From positions 62,001 through 126,000 of the forward strand of contig JANLJE010000026.1 of NCBI GenBank assembly GCA_029255645.1: a DNA stretch of 64,000 bases, in the 5' to 3' direction. The DNA comes from Comamonadaceae bacterium (GTDB lineage: Bacteria; Pseudomonadota; Gammaproteobacteria; Burkholderiales; Rhodocyclaceae). Of the stretch, positions 26,024-33,461 are shown one piece after another. The translations under genes were made by a program, and so were the position numbers. The notes under the pieces are model-generated. The model worked only from the letters and a program-made list of their open reading frames with translations. It was not told the DNA's origin and did no database searches. Within the stretch, counting starts at the first letter, position 1. Every line of letters starts with the position of its first letter.

Positions 26024-26161
26024 TCACCCGCAGAAGGACCATTGCTCCAACCACACCCGCAGCAACTCCATCGACAGCCAGGCGCGAAACACCAGCACGC
26101 CCGCAGCCAGCAGCACAGCCAGCGGCGCCCAACGTTTCAACCATTCGCGGCCTTGCCTCAT
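26024..26161 (-). CDS. 45-residue membrane protein coupled to an MFS transporter
   Basis: This small protein starts MRQGREWLKRW, has one hydrophobic helix (APLAVLLAAGVLVFRAWLS) and ends LEQWSFCG. Its ATG overlaps the MFS stop (ATGA at 26161-26158). The basic start, single helix and aromatic end suggest a small inner-membrane partner or regulator of the transporter. It may be missed in routine annotation. Confidence 0.55.
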   Translation of the reverse strand: MRQGREWLKRWAPLAVLLAAGVLVFRAWLSMELLRVWLEQWSFCG

Positions 26162-27402
26162 GAAGTCGCCAACCGTGGATCGGCGCGTACGATGGTTCTG
26201 TCGTCGATCGGCCAGTGCAGAACCGTCGCCAGCAGGCCCAGCGCAATCGCCAGCAGCCAGATGCTCAGGTACGACCCAGTGGCCTCGAACATGCGGCCAC
26301 CAAGCCAGACACCGAAGAATGATCCCAACTGGTGGCCGAAGAAGACGAAACCAAACAATGTGGTGATGTAGCGCACGCCGAAGATCTGAGACACGAGGCC
26401 ATTGGTCAGCGGAACCGTCCCGAGCCAGAGGAACCCCATCACTGCAGCGAACAGGTAAACGCCCCATGTGCTGAGCGGCAGCAGAACGAACAGGGCCATC
26501 GCCACCGTGCGCGCCAGGTAGAGGCCTGCAAGTAGGTACTTCCTGCGCAGCGTGCCACCCCAAAGCCCCAGCAGGTAGGTGCCGGCCACATTGGTAAGCG
26601 CAATGATCGCCAGCGCGGCGACGGCATCGGTGGCGGCCAGGCCCCGGTCCAGCAGGTAGGCTGGGAGGTGCGTGGCGATGAAGGCGAGTTGGAAGCCACA
26701 GGCCAGGAAGCCCAGGTTCAGCAGCCAGAAGCCGCGGTGGCGGAAAGCTTCACCGATCGCCGCCTTCATCGACAGATCCGTGCCGACCACCGCGTTCGAG
26801 ATGCTTGCGTCGCGCATCGGGAACGCCAGCGGAAGCAGCAACGCCATGACCACTGACAGAATCAGCAGTGCACCCGTCCAGGCCCAACCACCGATCAAGG
26901 CCTGCGCAACCGGGACCATGGCGAACTGCCCGAGGCCACCGATGGCGCCGGCCAGCCCCAGTGCCCAACTGCGGCGCTCAGCCGGCACGAGGCGGCTGAG
27001 CGCGCCGTAGATCGCACCGAATGCCGTGCCCGACAGCGCGATGCCGACGCACACGCCAGCGCCCAGAACAAAGGCCACGTGGCTGTGCGCCTGAACCATG
27101 AAGAAAAGCCCCAGCGCATAGAACACGAGCCCGCCCGCGATGACCTTGGCCGAACCGTAGCGGTCGGCAATCATCCCGGTGAAGGGTTGAGCGAGACCCC
27201 AGGTCAGGTTCTGCACCGCCATCGCGAAGCCGAACATTTCGCGCGACCAACCGCGATCCATCGTCACCGGCAGCAGAAACAAGCCTTGCACGTGCCGCAC
27301 ACCGAGGGCCAAACCCATGATCAGTCCGCCGGCCAGTATCGGAATCCAGAGCGATCGGCGCTCGTTTGCCGATGCTGTCGAGGGGGCGAGGTTCGTGTTC
27401 AT
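26158..27402 (-). CDS. MFS transporter (monocarboxylate/OFA-like type)
   Basis: This 414-residue transporter has about 12 helices. The loop 2-3 motif is FTGMIADRYGSAKVIAGG, and repeated Gly-rich helices (GLGQFAMVPVAQALIGG) give it the look of the monocarboxylate/oxalate-formate-like branch. ATG 27402 overlaps the stop of the hydrolase gene (ATGA), and its own stop overlaps a 45-residue gene. It probably moves the substrate or product of the hydrolase operon upstream. Confidence 0.87.
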   Translation of the reverse strand: MNTNLAPSTASANERRSLWIPILAGGLIMGLALGVRHVQGLFLLPVTMDRGWSREMFGFAMAVQNLTWGLAQPFTGMIADRYGSAKVIAGGLVFYALGLFFMVQAHSHVAFVLGAGVCVGIALSGTAFGAIYGALSRLVPAERRSWALGLAGAIGGLGQFAMVPVAQALIGGWAWTGALLILSVVMALLLPLAFPMRDASISNAVVGTDLSMKAAIGEAFRHRGFWLLNLGFLACGFQLAFIATHLPAYLLDRGLAATDAVAALAIIALTNVAGTYLLGLWGGTLRRKYLLAGLYLARTVAMALFVLLPLSTWGVYLFAAVMGFLWLGTVPLTNGLVSQIFGVRYITTLFGFVFFGHQLGSFFGVWLGGRMFEATGSYLSIWLLAIALGLLATVLHWPIDDRTIVRADPRLATS

Positions 27403-28361
27403 GTCGTGGCTCCCGCTGCTTGCGGATCGTCCGCAGGTCGATGCTTCAGTGCGCCGAGGGGGCGGGTCGGTGGCTCGCCGGTGCGCAACCAGTCCAGCGC
27501 CAGGGGCCACAGCGCCTCGCGGAAGCGCTCGTGGAAGAAGGCGAAATGGCCGATTTCGGCCTGCTCGATGGCCGCGGGAGCCAAGCGCAGGTGATGGCGC
27601 TCGCTGCCGGTGTAGTAATCCAGCAGGCGGTCCAGCGCCGGGACCGTGCCGAACGGATCGTCCTCGATGCCCAGCGCCAGGATCGGTGCGCGCACCTGGC
27701 CGAAGCGCCGTGCCAGCATTTCGGCTTCGGGCTCGCCTTCCAGTGTCTCCCGGCCGCGGCGCACCGTGCCCTCGAAGCGGGGACCCATGCGTGCCCAGTC
27801 CAGTGCCACGCCCTTGGGCGTGTCCTCCATCCATCCCAGGCGCTTGGCTGGCACGTAGCCAAGCACCCGCGCCAGCAGCGGCATGGCCACGTGCCAGCGC
27901 AGGAACATGGCGCGGCGTGCGGCGGGCGCATAGTCGCGCCAGTAGGCGTACTGCGCCCCCATGGTGAAGATGCGCCGCACGCGGTGTGCGGACGCGGCCA
28001 GCCCGATCACGAAGCCCCCAGCGGAGTGGCCGACCACGTCGATCGGCTGGCCGGGGAATCGCCAGGCGAGGTACTGCAGCACACCCTCGAAATCGTGCTG
28101 CCCCCAGTCGATCCAGTCGGCCTGCAGCCGACGCAGCCCACGGTGTCGCGATTCGCCGATGCCGCGGTAGTCGTAGGTCACCACGTCCCATCCGTGGCTG
28201 TGGAGCCAGTCGGCAAAGCGCCCGTAGTACCGGCAGCGCACCGAGGTGGCAGCGTTGATGACCGCGACCGGATGCGGGCGTCGTGGATCGCAGGGGCGGC
28301 GCCAGGCGAATCCACCCAGTGCATAGCCGTCGGCGGCGCGAATGTCGATGGGCTCAGTCAT
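27399..28361 (-). CDS. Alpha/beta hydrolase
   Basis: This 320-residue protein has the alpha/beta hydrolase fold. The nucleophile elbow is DVVGHSAGGFVIG (Ser near residue 112), the oxyanion region lies near AVINAATSVRCRYYG, and the distal His is in EIGHFAFFHERFR. It belongs to the YheT/serine-aminopeptidase-like group often annotated as alpha/beta hydrolase family protein. It overlaps DUF1330 by 8 bp upstream and the MFS gene by 4 bp downstream, so it is in the middle of a coupled operon. The substrate is unknown. Confidence 0.85.
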   Translation of the reverse strand: MTEPIDIRAADGYALGGFAWRRPCDPRRPHPVAVINAATSVRCRYYGRFADWLHSHGWDVVTYDYRGIGESRHRGLRRLQADWIDWGQHDFEGVLQYLAWRFPGQPIDVVGHSAGGFVIGLAASAHRVRRIFTMGAQYAYWRDYAPAARRAMFLRWHVAMPLLARVLGYVPAKRLGWMEDTPKGVALDWARMGPRFEGTVRRGRETLEGEPEAEMLARRFGQVRAPILALGIEDDPFGTVPALDRLLDYYTGSERHHLRLAPAAIEQAEIGHFAFFHERFREALWPLALDWLRTGEPPTRPLGALKHRPADDPQAAGATT

Positions 28362-28653
28362 TCACAGCGAGACCCTGGACCAGCAGCACCACGGCCTGCG
28401 CGCCGGCCATGCGATCCTGGGCAATGCGTTGGTACTCGTCCGATTCCGCCCAGTCATGGAAGGCGGCTTCGTCGGGAAAGGACATGAGCACGAGCTTCTG
28501 GTGCGGCCAGGTGCCTTCGATGGTGCGAGGCTGCTCGTCCGCGGCCAGCAGACGTCCCCGGTGGTGGCGGAACACCTCCATGAAGCGCGCCTGGTAGCGG
28601 TCGTAGGCGGTCCGGTCGTGGATGGTGAGTTGGGCAATGGCGAAAACGGTCAT
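28354..28653 (-). CDS. DUF1330 domain protein
   Basis: This 99-residue protein has the dimeric alpha-beta barrel (ferredoxin-like) DUF1330 fold. Signatures are YDRYQARFMEVFRHHRGRLL and SFPDEAAFHDWAESDEYQRI. The fold is shared with small monooxygenases and isomerases, but the function of DUF1330 is not established. ATG 28653 overlaps the cupin stop (ATGA). It probably acts with the cupin and SnoaL-like proteins in the same operon. Confidence 0.82.
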   Translation of the reverse strand: MTVFAIAQLTIHDRTAYDRYQARFMEVFRHHRGRLLAADEQPRTIEGTWPHQKLVLMSFPDEAAFHDWAESDEYQRIAQDRMAGAQAVVLLVQGLAVND

Positions 28654-29051
28654 GACGCAGGCTCCGAGTCGCGATGGCGATCCGGTTCGGCGGCCGAGGT
28701 CGATTCGATGCGGTCGCCCTGCGTGCTGGGGCTGGAGAACACCAGAAAATTCACGTCCTCGTCGCCACCATTGGCGGCGATGTGGCGAGTGCCGGCCGGG
28801 ACATGCACGCCTTGACGGGCTGCCAGCAGCACGTCCTGGTCGGGCGTGCTCAGGCGCAGGTGGCCACTGAGCACGTAGAAGAACTGGTGCGCCCTGGCGT
28901 GCCAGTGGGGTGCTTCGGCGCCGCCTGCGGGCATCCATTCCTGCCGCACCTGCATGTGTTGCAGTTCCAGCAGTCGCCAGCCCAGGCAGACCCCACCCCA
29001 GTCATAGCGGTTGCCGTCGTCGGTCCGGACGGCGCGCAGCAGTGCCGTCAT
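28650..29051 (-). CDS. Cupin domain protein
   Basis: This 133-residue cupin has motif 1 in APHWHARAHQFFYVLSG, which contains metal-ligand-like His residues and a Gln where the Glu usually stands. Motif 2 is in VHVPAGTRHIAANGG with its His. Such small cupins are dioxygenases, isomerases or binding proteins. ATG 29051 (MTALLRAVRTDDG) overlaps the SnoaL-like stop. The acidic/polar C-terminal 25 residues are extra to the domain. Confidence 0.82.
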   Translation of the reverse strand: MTALLRAVRTDDGNRYDWGGVCLGWRLLELQHMQVRQEWMPAGGAEAPHWHARAHQFFYVLSGHLRLSTPDQDVLLAARQGVHVPAGTRHIAANGGDEDVNFLVFSSPSTQGDRIESTSAAEPDRHRDSEPAS

Positions 29052-29440
29052 GGCGTGTCCTCCTCGGCGGGGACGCCGTGCAGAGCCTCGCCATGGACCT
29101 GCCGCCCGTTCTCGAAGCGCATGATCTCGCACATGCGCGTGCGCTTGCCGCAGGCCTGCGCCACGTAATGGACGACGACGGTCTGCGCCTCGACATCGCA
29201 GATGGCCGAGATGAGTTCGAACCGCAGGTCCGGCCTGTCGGCGAGCGCGGCCAGCCAGTAGCGGCGCAGCGCGTCCTTGCCTTGTACCCGCGTGCCACCG
29301 GTATAGGGCTGGGCCAGCGCGCTCACGAACAGTGCATCGTCGGCGTAGGCGGCCAGCACCGCCGGCACGTCGCGCCGGTTCCAGTCGTCGATCCAGGCCA
29401 GCGCATGGGCCCGGAGTTGATCATGAGAGAGTGTCGTCAT
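29048..29440 (-). CDS. SnoaL-like / NTF2-fold protein
   Basis: This 130-residue cone-shaped NTF2-like protein has an N-terminal helix (DQLRAHALAWIDDWNRRDVPAVLAAYADD, split between two helices) followed by strands ending in HYVAQACGKRTRMCEIMRFENGRQ. Family members act as cyclases, isomerases or binding proteins for small hydrophobic compounds. It lies 4 bp after the LysE exporter gene and overlaps the cupin gene. Confidence 0.82.
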   Translation of the reverse strand: MTTLSHDQLRAHALAWIDDWNRRDVPAVLAAYADDALFVSALAQPYTGGTRVQGKDALRRYWLAALADRPDLRFELISAICDVEAQTVVVHYVAQACGKRTRMCEIMRFENGRQVHGEALHGVPAEEDTP

Positions 29441-29444
29441 GGCA

Positions 29445-30038
29445 TCACATCCAGAAGAGAAGAACGGTCAGGGCGGCCAGGGTCGCCATCGCACGATTGA
29501 CCACGCGAGCGACGGCGCGGTCGCGCAGCCAGGGCCGCAGGCCGGCGCCGAAGGCGGCCCAGACCAGCATGCAGGGCAGTCCGATGGCGGCGAACACCAG
29601 GCTGACCACCAGCAGGCGCAGTGCGTAGCCTTCGCCCGGCGGCAGGAAGGTGGACACCACCGTCACCGAGATCAGCCAGGCCTTCGGATTGACGAACTGG
29701 AAGGCCAACGCCTGCATGAAGCCGATGGGCCGGCCGGCTTCGGTCTCCTCCAGTTCGGCCGCGCGCCACAGGCGCGCGGCCAGCCAGAGCAGGTAGAGGC
29801 TGCCCACGACCTTCAATGCGACCTGCAGGCGAGGTTCGAGGGCAAACACCGCACCGAGGCCGGCGCCGGTGATCCCGAGCTGCACCATCACGCCCGCGGG
29901 GATGCCCAGCAGGTGCGGCCAGGTTCGGCCCAGGCCGAAGAGCAGGCCCGAGGACATCAGCATCACGTTGTTGGGACCGGGCGTGATCGACATGACGAAG
30001 GCGTAGACGATCAGCGCCACGAGGGCGGTATGTTCCAT
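29445..30038 (-). CDS. LysE-family exporter
   Basis: This 197-residue inner-membrane exporter has the N-terminal motif FVMSITPGPNNVMLMSSGLL and a central FVNPKAWLISVTVVSTFLPP, typical of the RhtB/LysE family. It is the first gene of a seven-gene minus-strand operon (LysE, SnoaL, cupin, DUF1330, hydrolase, MFS, 45-residue protein). ATG 30038 is preceded by a 231-bp divergent gap with the enoyl-CoA hydratase operon. Confidence 0.87.
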   Translation of the reverse strand: MEHTALVALIVYAFVMSITPGPNNVMLMSSGLLFGLGRTWPHLLGIPAGVMVQLGITGAGLGAVFALEPRLQVALKVVGSLYLLWLAARLWRAAELEETEAGRPIGFMQALAFQFVNPKAWLISVTVVSTFLPPGEGYALRLLVVSLVFAAIGLPCMLVWAAFGAGLRPWLRDRAVARVVNRAMATLAALTVLLFWM

Positions 30039-30269
30039 GGGAGTTCGCTGGGACGGGGAGTACCGGGGCGTTGAGGGAAAGACGAGGCCCGTCCGCGAAT
30101 TGATTCTGGGCCGGGCATGGCGTCGGCTCCAGCGAGAAATTTTCAGTCCCACCTGAGATATTCGCGTTTGGCCGCAAGCGTCATCGCGCAGCAGACTTCT
30201 CGGGTACTGCCCGGCGCTGCCGAATCGATGACGGCCCGGCACTTCGGGCGGCTCCTCGCAGGAGAACCC

Positions 30270-31064
30270 ATGTCTTCCGATTTCATTCGATGCGCGTCGC
30301 ACCCAGACGGCTATGCCGAGTTGGTCATCGACCGGCCGGCAGCCCGCAACGCCCTGTGCCGCTCACTGACCGATGCGATGGCCGCGCACCTCGACAGGCT
30401 GGCGGCCGACGCCGCCGTGCGGGTGGTCCTGCTGCGCGCCGAAGGCGAACACTTCGCGGCCGGTGCCGATCTCAAGGAAATGCTGGGCATCAGCGCGGAG
30501 CAGGCGCGGGCTACTGACTTCGCCGGTTGCTGCGCGCCGCTGGGCACGTTCCCCAAGCCCGTGGTGGCGCTGGTGCAGGGCTTCGCGCTCGGCGGCGGCT
30601 GCGAACTGGTCGAGATGTGCGACATCGTGCTGGCGGCCGAGAACGCCGTGTTCGGCCACCCGGAGGTTCGCGTCGGCACCATGCCCGGCGCGGGCGGCAC
30701 GCAGCGCCTGCCGCGCCTGCTCGGCATGGCCAAGGCGCTGGACCTGCTGCTGACCGGGCGTCGCATGGACGCCCGCGAGGCCGAACGCAGCGGGCTGGTC
30801 TCGCGCATCGTTCCCCCCGATCACCTGCTCGAAGAGGGCCGCCGGCTCGCCGCCGACATGGCGTCGCTGTCGGGCGAGGTGCTGGTCCTGATCAAGCAGG
30901 CCGCGCGTGCCAGCGCCAGCCTGCCCATGGACGAAGGACTGCGCCGCGAGCGGGCCGCCTTCCACCGCACCCTTTCGCTGTCCGATCGAGAGGAAGGCAT
31001 GCGGGCATTCCTGGAGAAGCGGCCACCTCTATTCAACCCCCTCTCCACTGCAAAGGAACCTTAG
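30270..31064 (+). CDS. Enoyl-CoA hydratase/isomerase (crotonase family)
   Basis: This 264-residue crotonase-fold enzyme hydrates or isomerises enoyl-CoA thioesters. The oxyanion-hole segment is EHFAAGADLKEML, and both catalytic Glu positions of hydratases are present: GGGCELVEMCDI and FGHPEVRVGTMPGAGGTQRL. It should therefore be active as a hydratase. GGAG lies 7 nt before ATG 30270. It heads the operon with a PaaI-like thioesterase (4 bp gap), BioY and an NTF2-like protein. With the CoA-transferase at 12 kb it hints at an organic-acid CoA pathway. Confidence 0.9.
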   Translation: MSSDFIRCASHPDGYAELVIDRPAARNALCRSLTDAMAAHLDRLAADAAVRVVLLRAEGEHFAAGADLKEMLGISAEQARATDFAGCCAPLGTFPKPVVALVQGFALGGGCELVEMCDIVLAAENAVFGHPEVRVGTMPGAGGTQRLPRLLGMAKALDLLLTGRRMDAREAERSGLVSRIVPPDHLLEEGRRLAADMASLSGEVLVLIKQAARASASLPMDEGLRRERAAFHRTLSLSDREEGMRAFLEKRPPLFNPLSTAKEP

Positions 31065-31068
31065 AGCC

Positions 31069-31527
31069 ATGAACCAAACCGCTCCCTCCTTGCCGCTCGA
31101 TCCCCAGGTCGAGCGAATCGTCCGCGACAGCTTCGCTCGCCAGGGCCTGATGCACCACCTGGGCGCCGAACTGCACGAGGTTGCGCGCGGACGGGTCAGC
31201 ATCCGGTTACCGTTCCGCGAAACCCTCACCCAGCAGCATGGCTACTTCCATGCCGGGGGCACCAGCGCCATCGCCGACTCGGCCGGCGGCTACGCGGGCT
31301 TCACGCTGTTTCCACCGGACAGCTCCGTGCTGACCGTCGAGTTCAAGATCAACCTGCTCGCCCCCGCGCAGGGCGACTACCTTGAAGCGGTCGGTACGGT
31401 GGTGCGCTCCGGACGCACCCTGACCATCTGCCAGCTCGAAGTCTTCGGCGTCACCGAACAGGGACGAGCCCAGGTGGCGCTCGGCCAGCAGACCCTGATC
31501 TGCCTGCAGGGCAAGCAGGATCGATGA
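31069..31527 (+). CDS. PaaI-family thioesterase (hotdog fold)
   Basis: This 152-residue acyl-CoA thioesterase has the hotdog signature QQHGYFHAGGTSAIADSAGG (about residues 54-73), with the Gly-Gly turn and nearby acid residue, and VEFKINLLAPAQGDYLEA downstream. It would hydrolyse CoA esters, possibly products of the neighbouring hydratase. It begins 4 bp after the hydratase stop and is followed by bioY after 64 bp. Confidence 0.88.
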   Translation: MNQTAPSLPLDPQVERIVRDSFARQGLMHHLGAELHEVARGRVSIRLPFRETLTQQHGYFHAGGTSAIADSAGGYAGFTLFPPDSSVLTVEFKINLLAPAQGDYLEAVGTVVRSGRTLTICQLEVFGVTEQGRAQVALGQQTLICLQGKQDR

Positions 31528-31591
31528 CGTTTCCGGTGTCCGCGCAAGGATGCGCTCGGCGGCCAGTTCCGCCATTCATGAAGGAGAACCC

Positions 31592-32185
31592 ATGACCCCA
31601 ACCTCGACCCAAACCCTCGGGCCCCTCGACACAACCCGCTGGCTGCGCGGACAGTCCAACGCGACCAAGGTGCTGGCGGTGCTGTTCGGCACCCTCGTGC
31701 TCACCGCGTCGTCCCACGTCAGCGTGCCCATGGTGCCGGTGCCAATGACCATGCAGACGCTGGCCGTCACGCTGGTCGGCGCACTGTACGGCTGGCGCCT
31801 GGGTGGCCTGACGATCCTCGTCTGGCTGGCCCAGGGCGCGCTCGGCTTGCCGGTGTTCGCCGGCGGCACGGGAGGTCTGGCGCGCTTCCTGGGACCGACG
31901 GGTGGCTACCTGCTGGCCTTTCCCGTGGCCGGCGCGCTGACCGGCTGGCTGGTCGAACGCGGCTGGCAAGGCGAGCGCGTCGTGCTGGCCTTCGCGGCGA
32001 TGCTGATCGGCAATGCCCTGTGCCTGCTGCTCGGCGGCGCCTGGCTGGCCGCGATGGTTGGCGTGCAGAAAGCCATCGCCGTGGGCGTGGCCCCCTTCGT
32101 CATCGGCGGCGTGCTCAAGTCGGTGCTTGGTGCAGCGCTGCTCAAGGCCATCGACAGCGGTACCCGCAAGGCGGCGCACCGATGA
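31592..32185 (+). CDS. bioY: BioY biotin transporter (ECF S component)
   Basis: This 197-residue membrane protein of the BioY family takes up biotin. Typical motifs are VPMVPVPMTMQTLAVTLVGA near residues 46-65 and GGTGGLARFLGPTGGYLLAFP near residues 91-111 (given in part). No EcfA/EcfT partner genes are present; many proteobacterial BioY proteins work alone or with host ECF modules. GGAG lies 6 nt before ATG 31592. Its place after acyl-CoA genes suggests a link to biotin-dependent carboxylation in the host, which is an inference. Confidence 0.9.
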   Translation: MTPTSTQTLGPLDTTRWLRGQSNATKVLAVLFGTLVLTASSHVSVPMVPVPMTMQTLAVTLVGALYGWRLGGLTILVWLAQGALGLPVFAGGTGGLARFLGPTGGYLLAFPVAGALTGWLVERGWQGERVVLAFAAMLIGNALCLLLGGAWLAAMVGVQKAIAVGVAPFVIGGVLKSVLGAALLKAIDSGTRKAAHR

Positions 32186-32216
32186 CGCGCGTCCCGGGCC
32201 GGCCCGATACATCACG

Positions 32217-32633
32217 ATGAACGCCCTCGATGTGGAGCAAGCGCGGCGCTTTGCGCAGGCGTGGCTGCCTGCCTGGACCGGCAACGATCCCCAGCGGCTG
32301 GCTGCCTTCTATTCGGAGGATGCCTTCTATCTCGACCCTGCCGTACCCCAAGGGCTGCGGGGAAAGCCCGCGTTGCTGGGCTATTTCGAGCGCCTGTTGG
32401 TACGCAATCCGGCGTGGGTCTGGACGCAGGTCGAGGGCATCCCCATGCAGGATGGCTTCCTCAACAAATGGCGTGCGGACATCCCGGTCGGCGGCGAGGT
32501 GTTGACCGTGGTCGGCGTATGCCTGGTGCAACTGGACGGTCAAGGAAAGATTCGCCGCAACGAGGTCTATTTCGACCGCTCCGAGCTACTGGCAAGAATT
32601 GCCGCAGCTATCGAGCCGCAGAACAGCGAATGA
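32217..32633 (+). CDS. NTF2-like / SnoaL-fold protein
   Basis: This 138-residue protein has an N-terminal helix (QARRFAQAWLPAWTGNDPQR), then AFYSEDAFYLDPAVPQG, typical of NTF2-like dimers, and a charged tail. ATG 32217 lies 31 bp after bioY. It is the second SnoaL-type gene of the cargo, after 29.05-29.44 kb, and the last cargo gene before the ICE core resumes. The function is unknown; small-molecule binding or isomerisation is usual for the fold. Confidence 0.75.
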   Translation: MNALDVEQARRFAQAWLPAWTGNDPQRLAAFYSEDAFYLDPAVPQGLRGKPALLGYFERLLVRNPAWVWTQVEGIPMQDGFLNKWRADIPVGGEVLTVVGVCLVQLDGQGKIRRNEVYFDRSELLARIAAAIEPQNSE

Positions 32634-32641
32634 ACCGGCAG

Positions 32642-32660
32642 GGCGGGAAGTGTTGCCGCC
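32642..32660. terminator. Weak hairpin between convergent cargo and ICE core genes
   Basis: GGCGG (32642-32646) and CCGCC (32656-32660) pair across a 9-base loop, followed by TT. It sits in the 39-bp convergent gap at the cargo/core junction. Weak support for termination. Confidence 0.25.
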
Positions 32661-32672
32661 TTGACGATCATG

Positions 32673-33449
32673 CTATCTCGCTCGACGCTCGGTCAGAGTG
32701 GCATCGCTTTTCGGTGATTCGGATGCCTTGGGTCCAACAGTTTCTTCCGACGCGACCAAGTCCAGAGCCGACAGCAGCGCATCGCCCTCGACCGGACCGT
32801 GCAGCAGCAGCGATTTCCCCGTCAGGCCGTCGTCAAGCCGCACGGTGGGCGTGGCGGTGATGCCGCTGCGCAGGGCCTCGTCGGCCTGCGCGCGAACGAT
32901 GGCTGCGGGGCGCTCGCTGTCCAGGCATGCCTGGATGGCGGTCGTCAGGCCTGGCCAGTTCAGGTCTGCCGGCAACCCCTGGCCATCGCCCCGGGTGCTT
33001 TGGTAGAGCCATGCGATGGCATCGAAGAACGCCTCGTGGCCTTGCGCCTCACCTGCGCACTCAGCCACGCGGGCCAGCCGACTCGCCTCGGGATCGTGCA
33101 TCGCCAGCGGCAGGTGATGCCACCGCAGGCTGGCTTCGGGATGGGCATCGATCCAGGCCATCAGGGTCGGGTAGTAGGCCTTGCAGAACGGACACTCCAG
33201 GTCGGCGTACAGCGTCAGCGTGAAGCGCGCATCGGCTGGGCCGTGACGCCAGGGTGGGCCGACCGGATGCGCCTGCCCGACCTCAGCCCCCGTGCGCGGT
33301 GTCGGCGCACCGGGCGTGCGGTACAGGAGCCATCCCAGCAGGCCCGCAGCCAGGATGCCAGCCACCATCCAGTGCAGCCGTGGCAGGCGCCCGGCGCGCT
33401 TGCGAATGGCCTGGGCCCGGCCCGGCAAGGTGGTTCGCTTCGAGGACAT
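32673..33449 (-). CDS. DsbA-like thiol-disulfide protein of the ICE
   Basis: This 258-residue inner-membrane-anchored thioredoxin-fold protein has a membrane helix at about residues 28-43 (WMVAGILAAGLLGWLLY), then a DsbA-like domain with the active site CPFC (C86-C89, in YADLECPFCKAYYPT) and the cis-Pro region TATPTVRLDD. It would form or isomerise disulfides in Cys-rich periplasmic transfer proteins such as the TraU-like one. It follows traC after 12 bp, its normal place in this ICE family. Confidence 0.88.
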   Translation of the reverse strand: MSSKRTTLPGRAQAIRKRAGRLPRLHWMVAGILAAGLLGWLLYRTPGAPTPRTGAEVGQAHPVGPPWRHGPADARFTLTLYADLECPFCKAYYPTLMAWIDAHPEASLRWHHLPLAMHDPEASRLARVAECAGEAQGHEAFFDAIAWLYQSTRGDGQGLPADLNWPGLTTAIQACLDSERPAAIVRAQADEALRSGITATPTVRLDDGLTGKSLLLHGPVEGDALLSALDLVASEETVGPKASESPKSDATLTERRAR

Positions 33450-33461
33450 GACGCGCTCCGG

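Larger units (their letters stand above)
10221..32633. other. Metabolic cargo block inside the transfer operon
   Basis: Thirty annotated genes, with many strand changes, lie between the DsbA-like gene and the TIGR03757 gene, which are adjacent or nearly so in related ICEs. They encode transporters, vitamin and cofactor functions, CoA enzymes, small catabolic-type proteins and their own LysR/MocR regulators. No transposase, integrase or long terminal repeat was recognised at either edge, so the route of insertion is unknown. Confidence 0.75.

Noticed and set aside
10017-32672. Insertion sequence ends around the cargo block
   Set aside because: No transposase gene and no matching terminal repeats were found at the two junctions.
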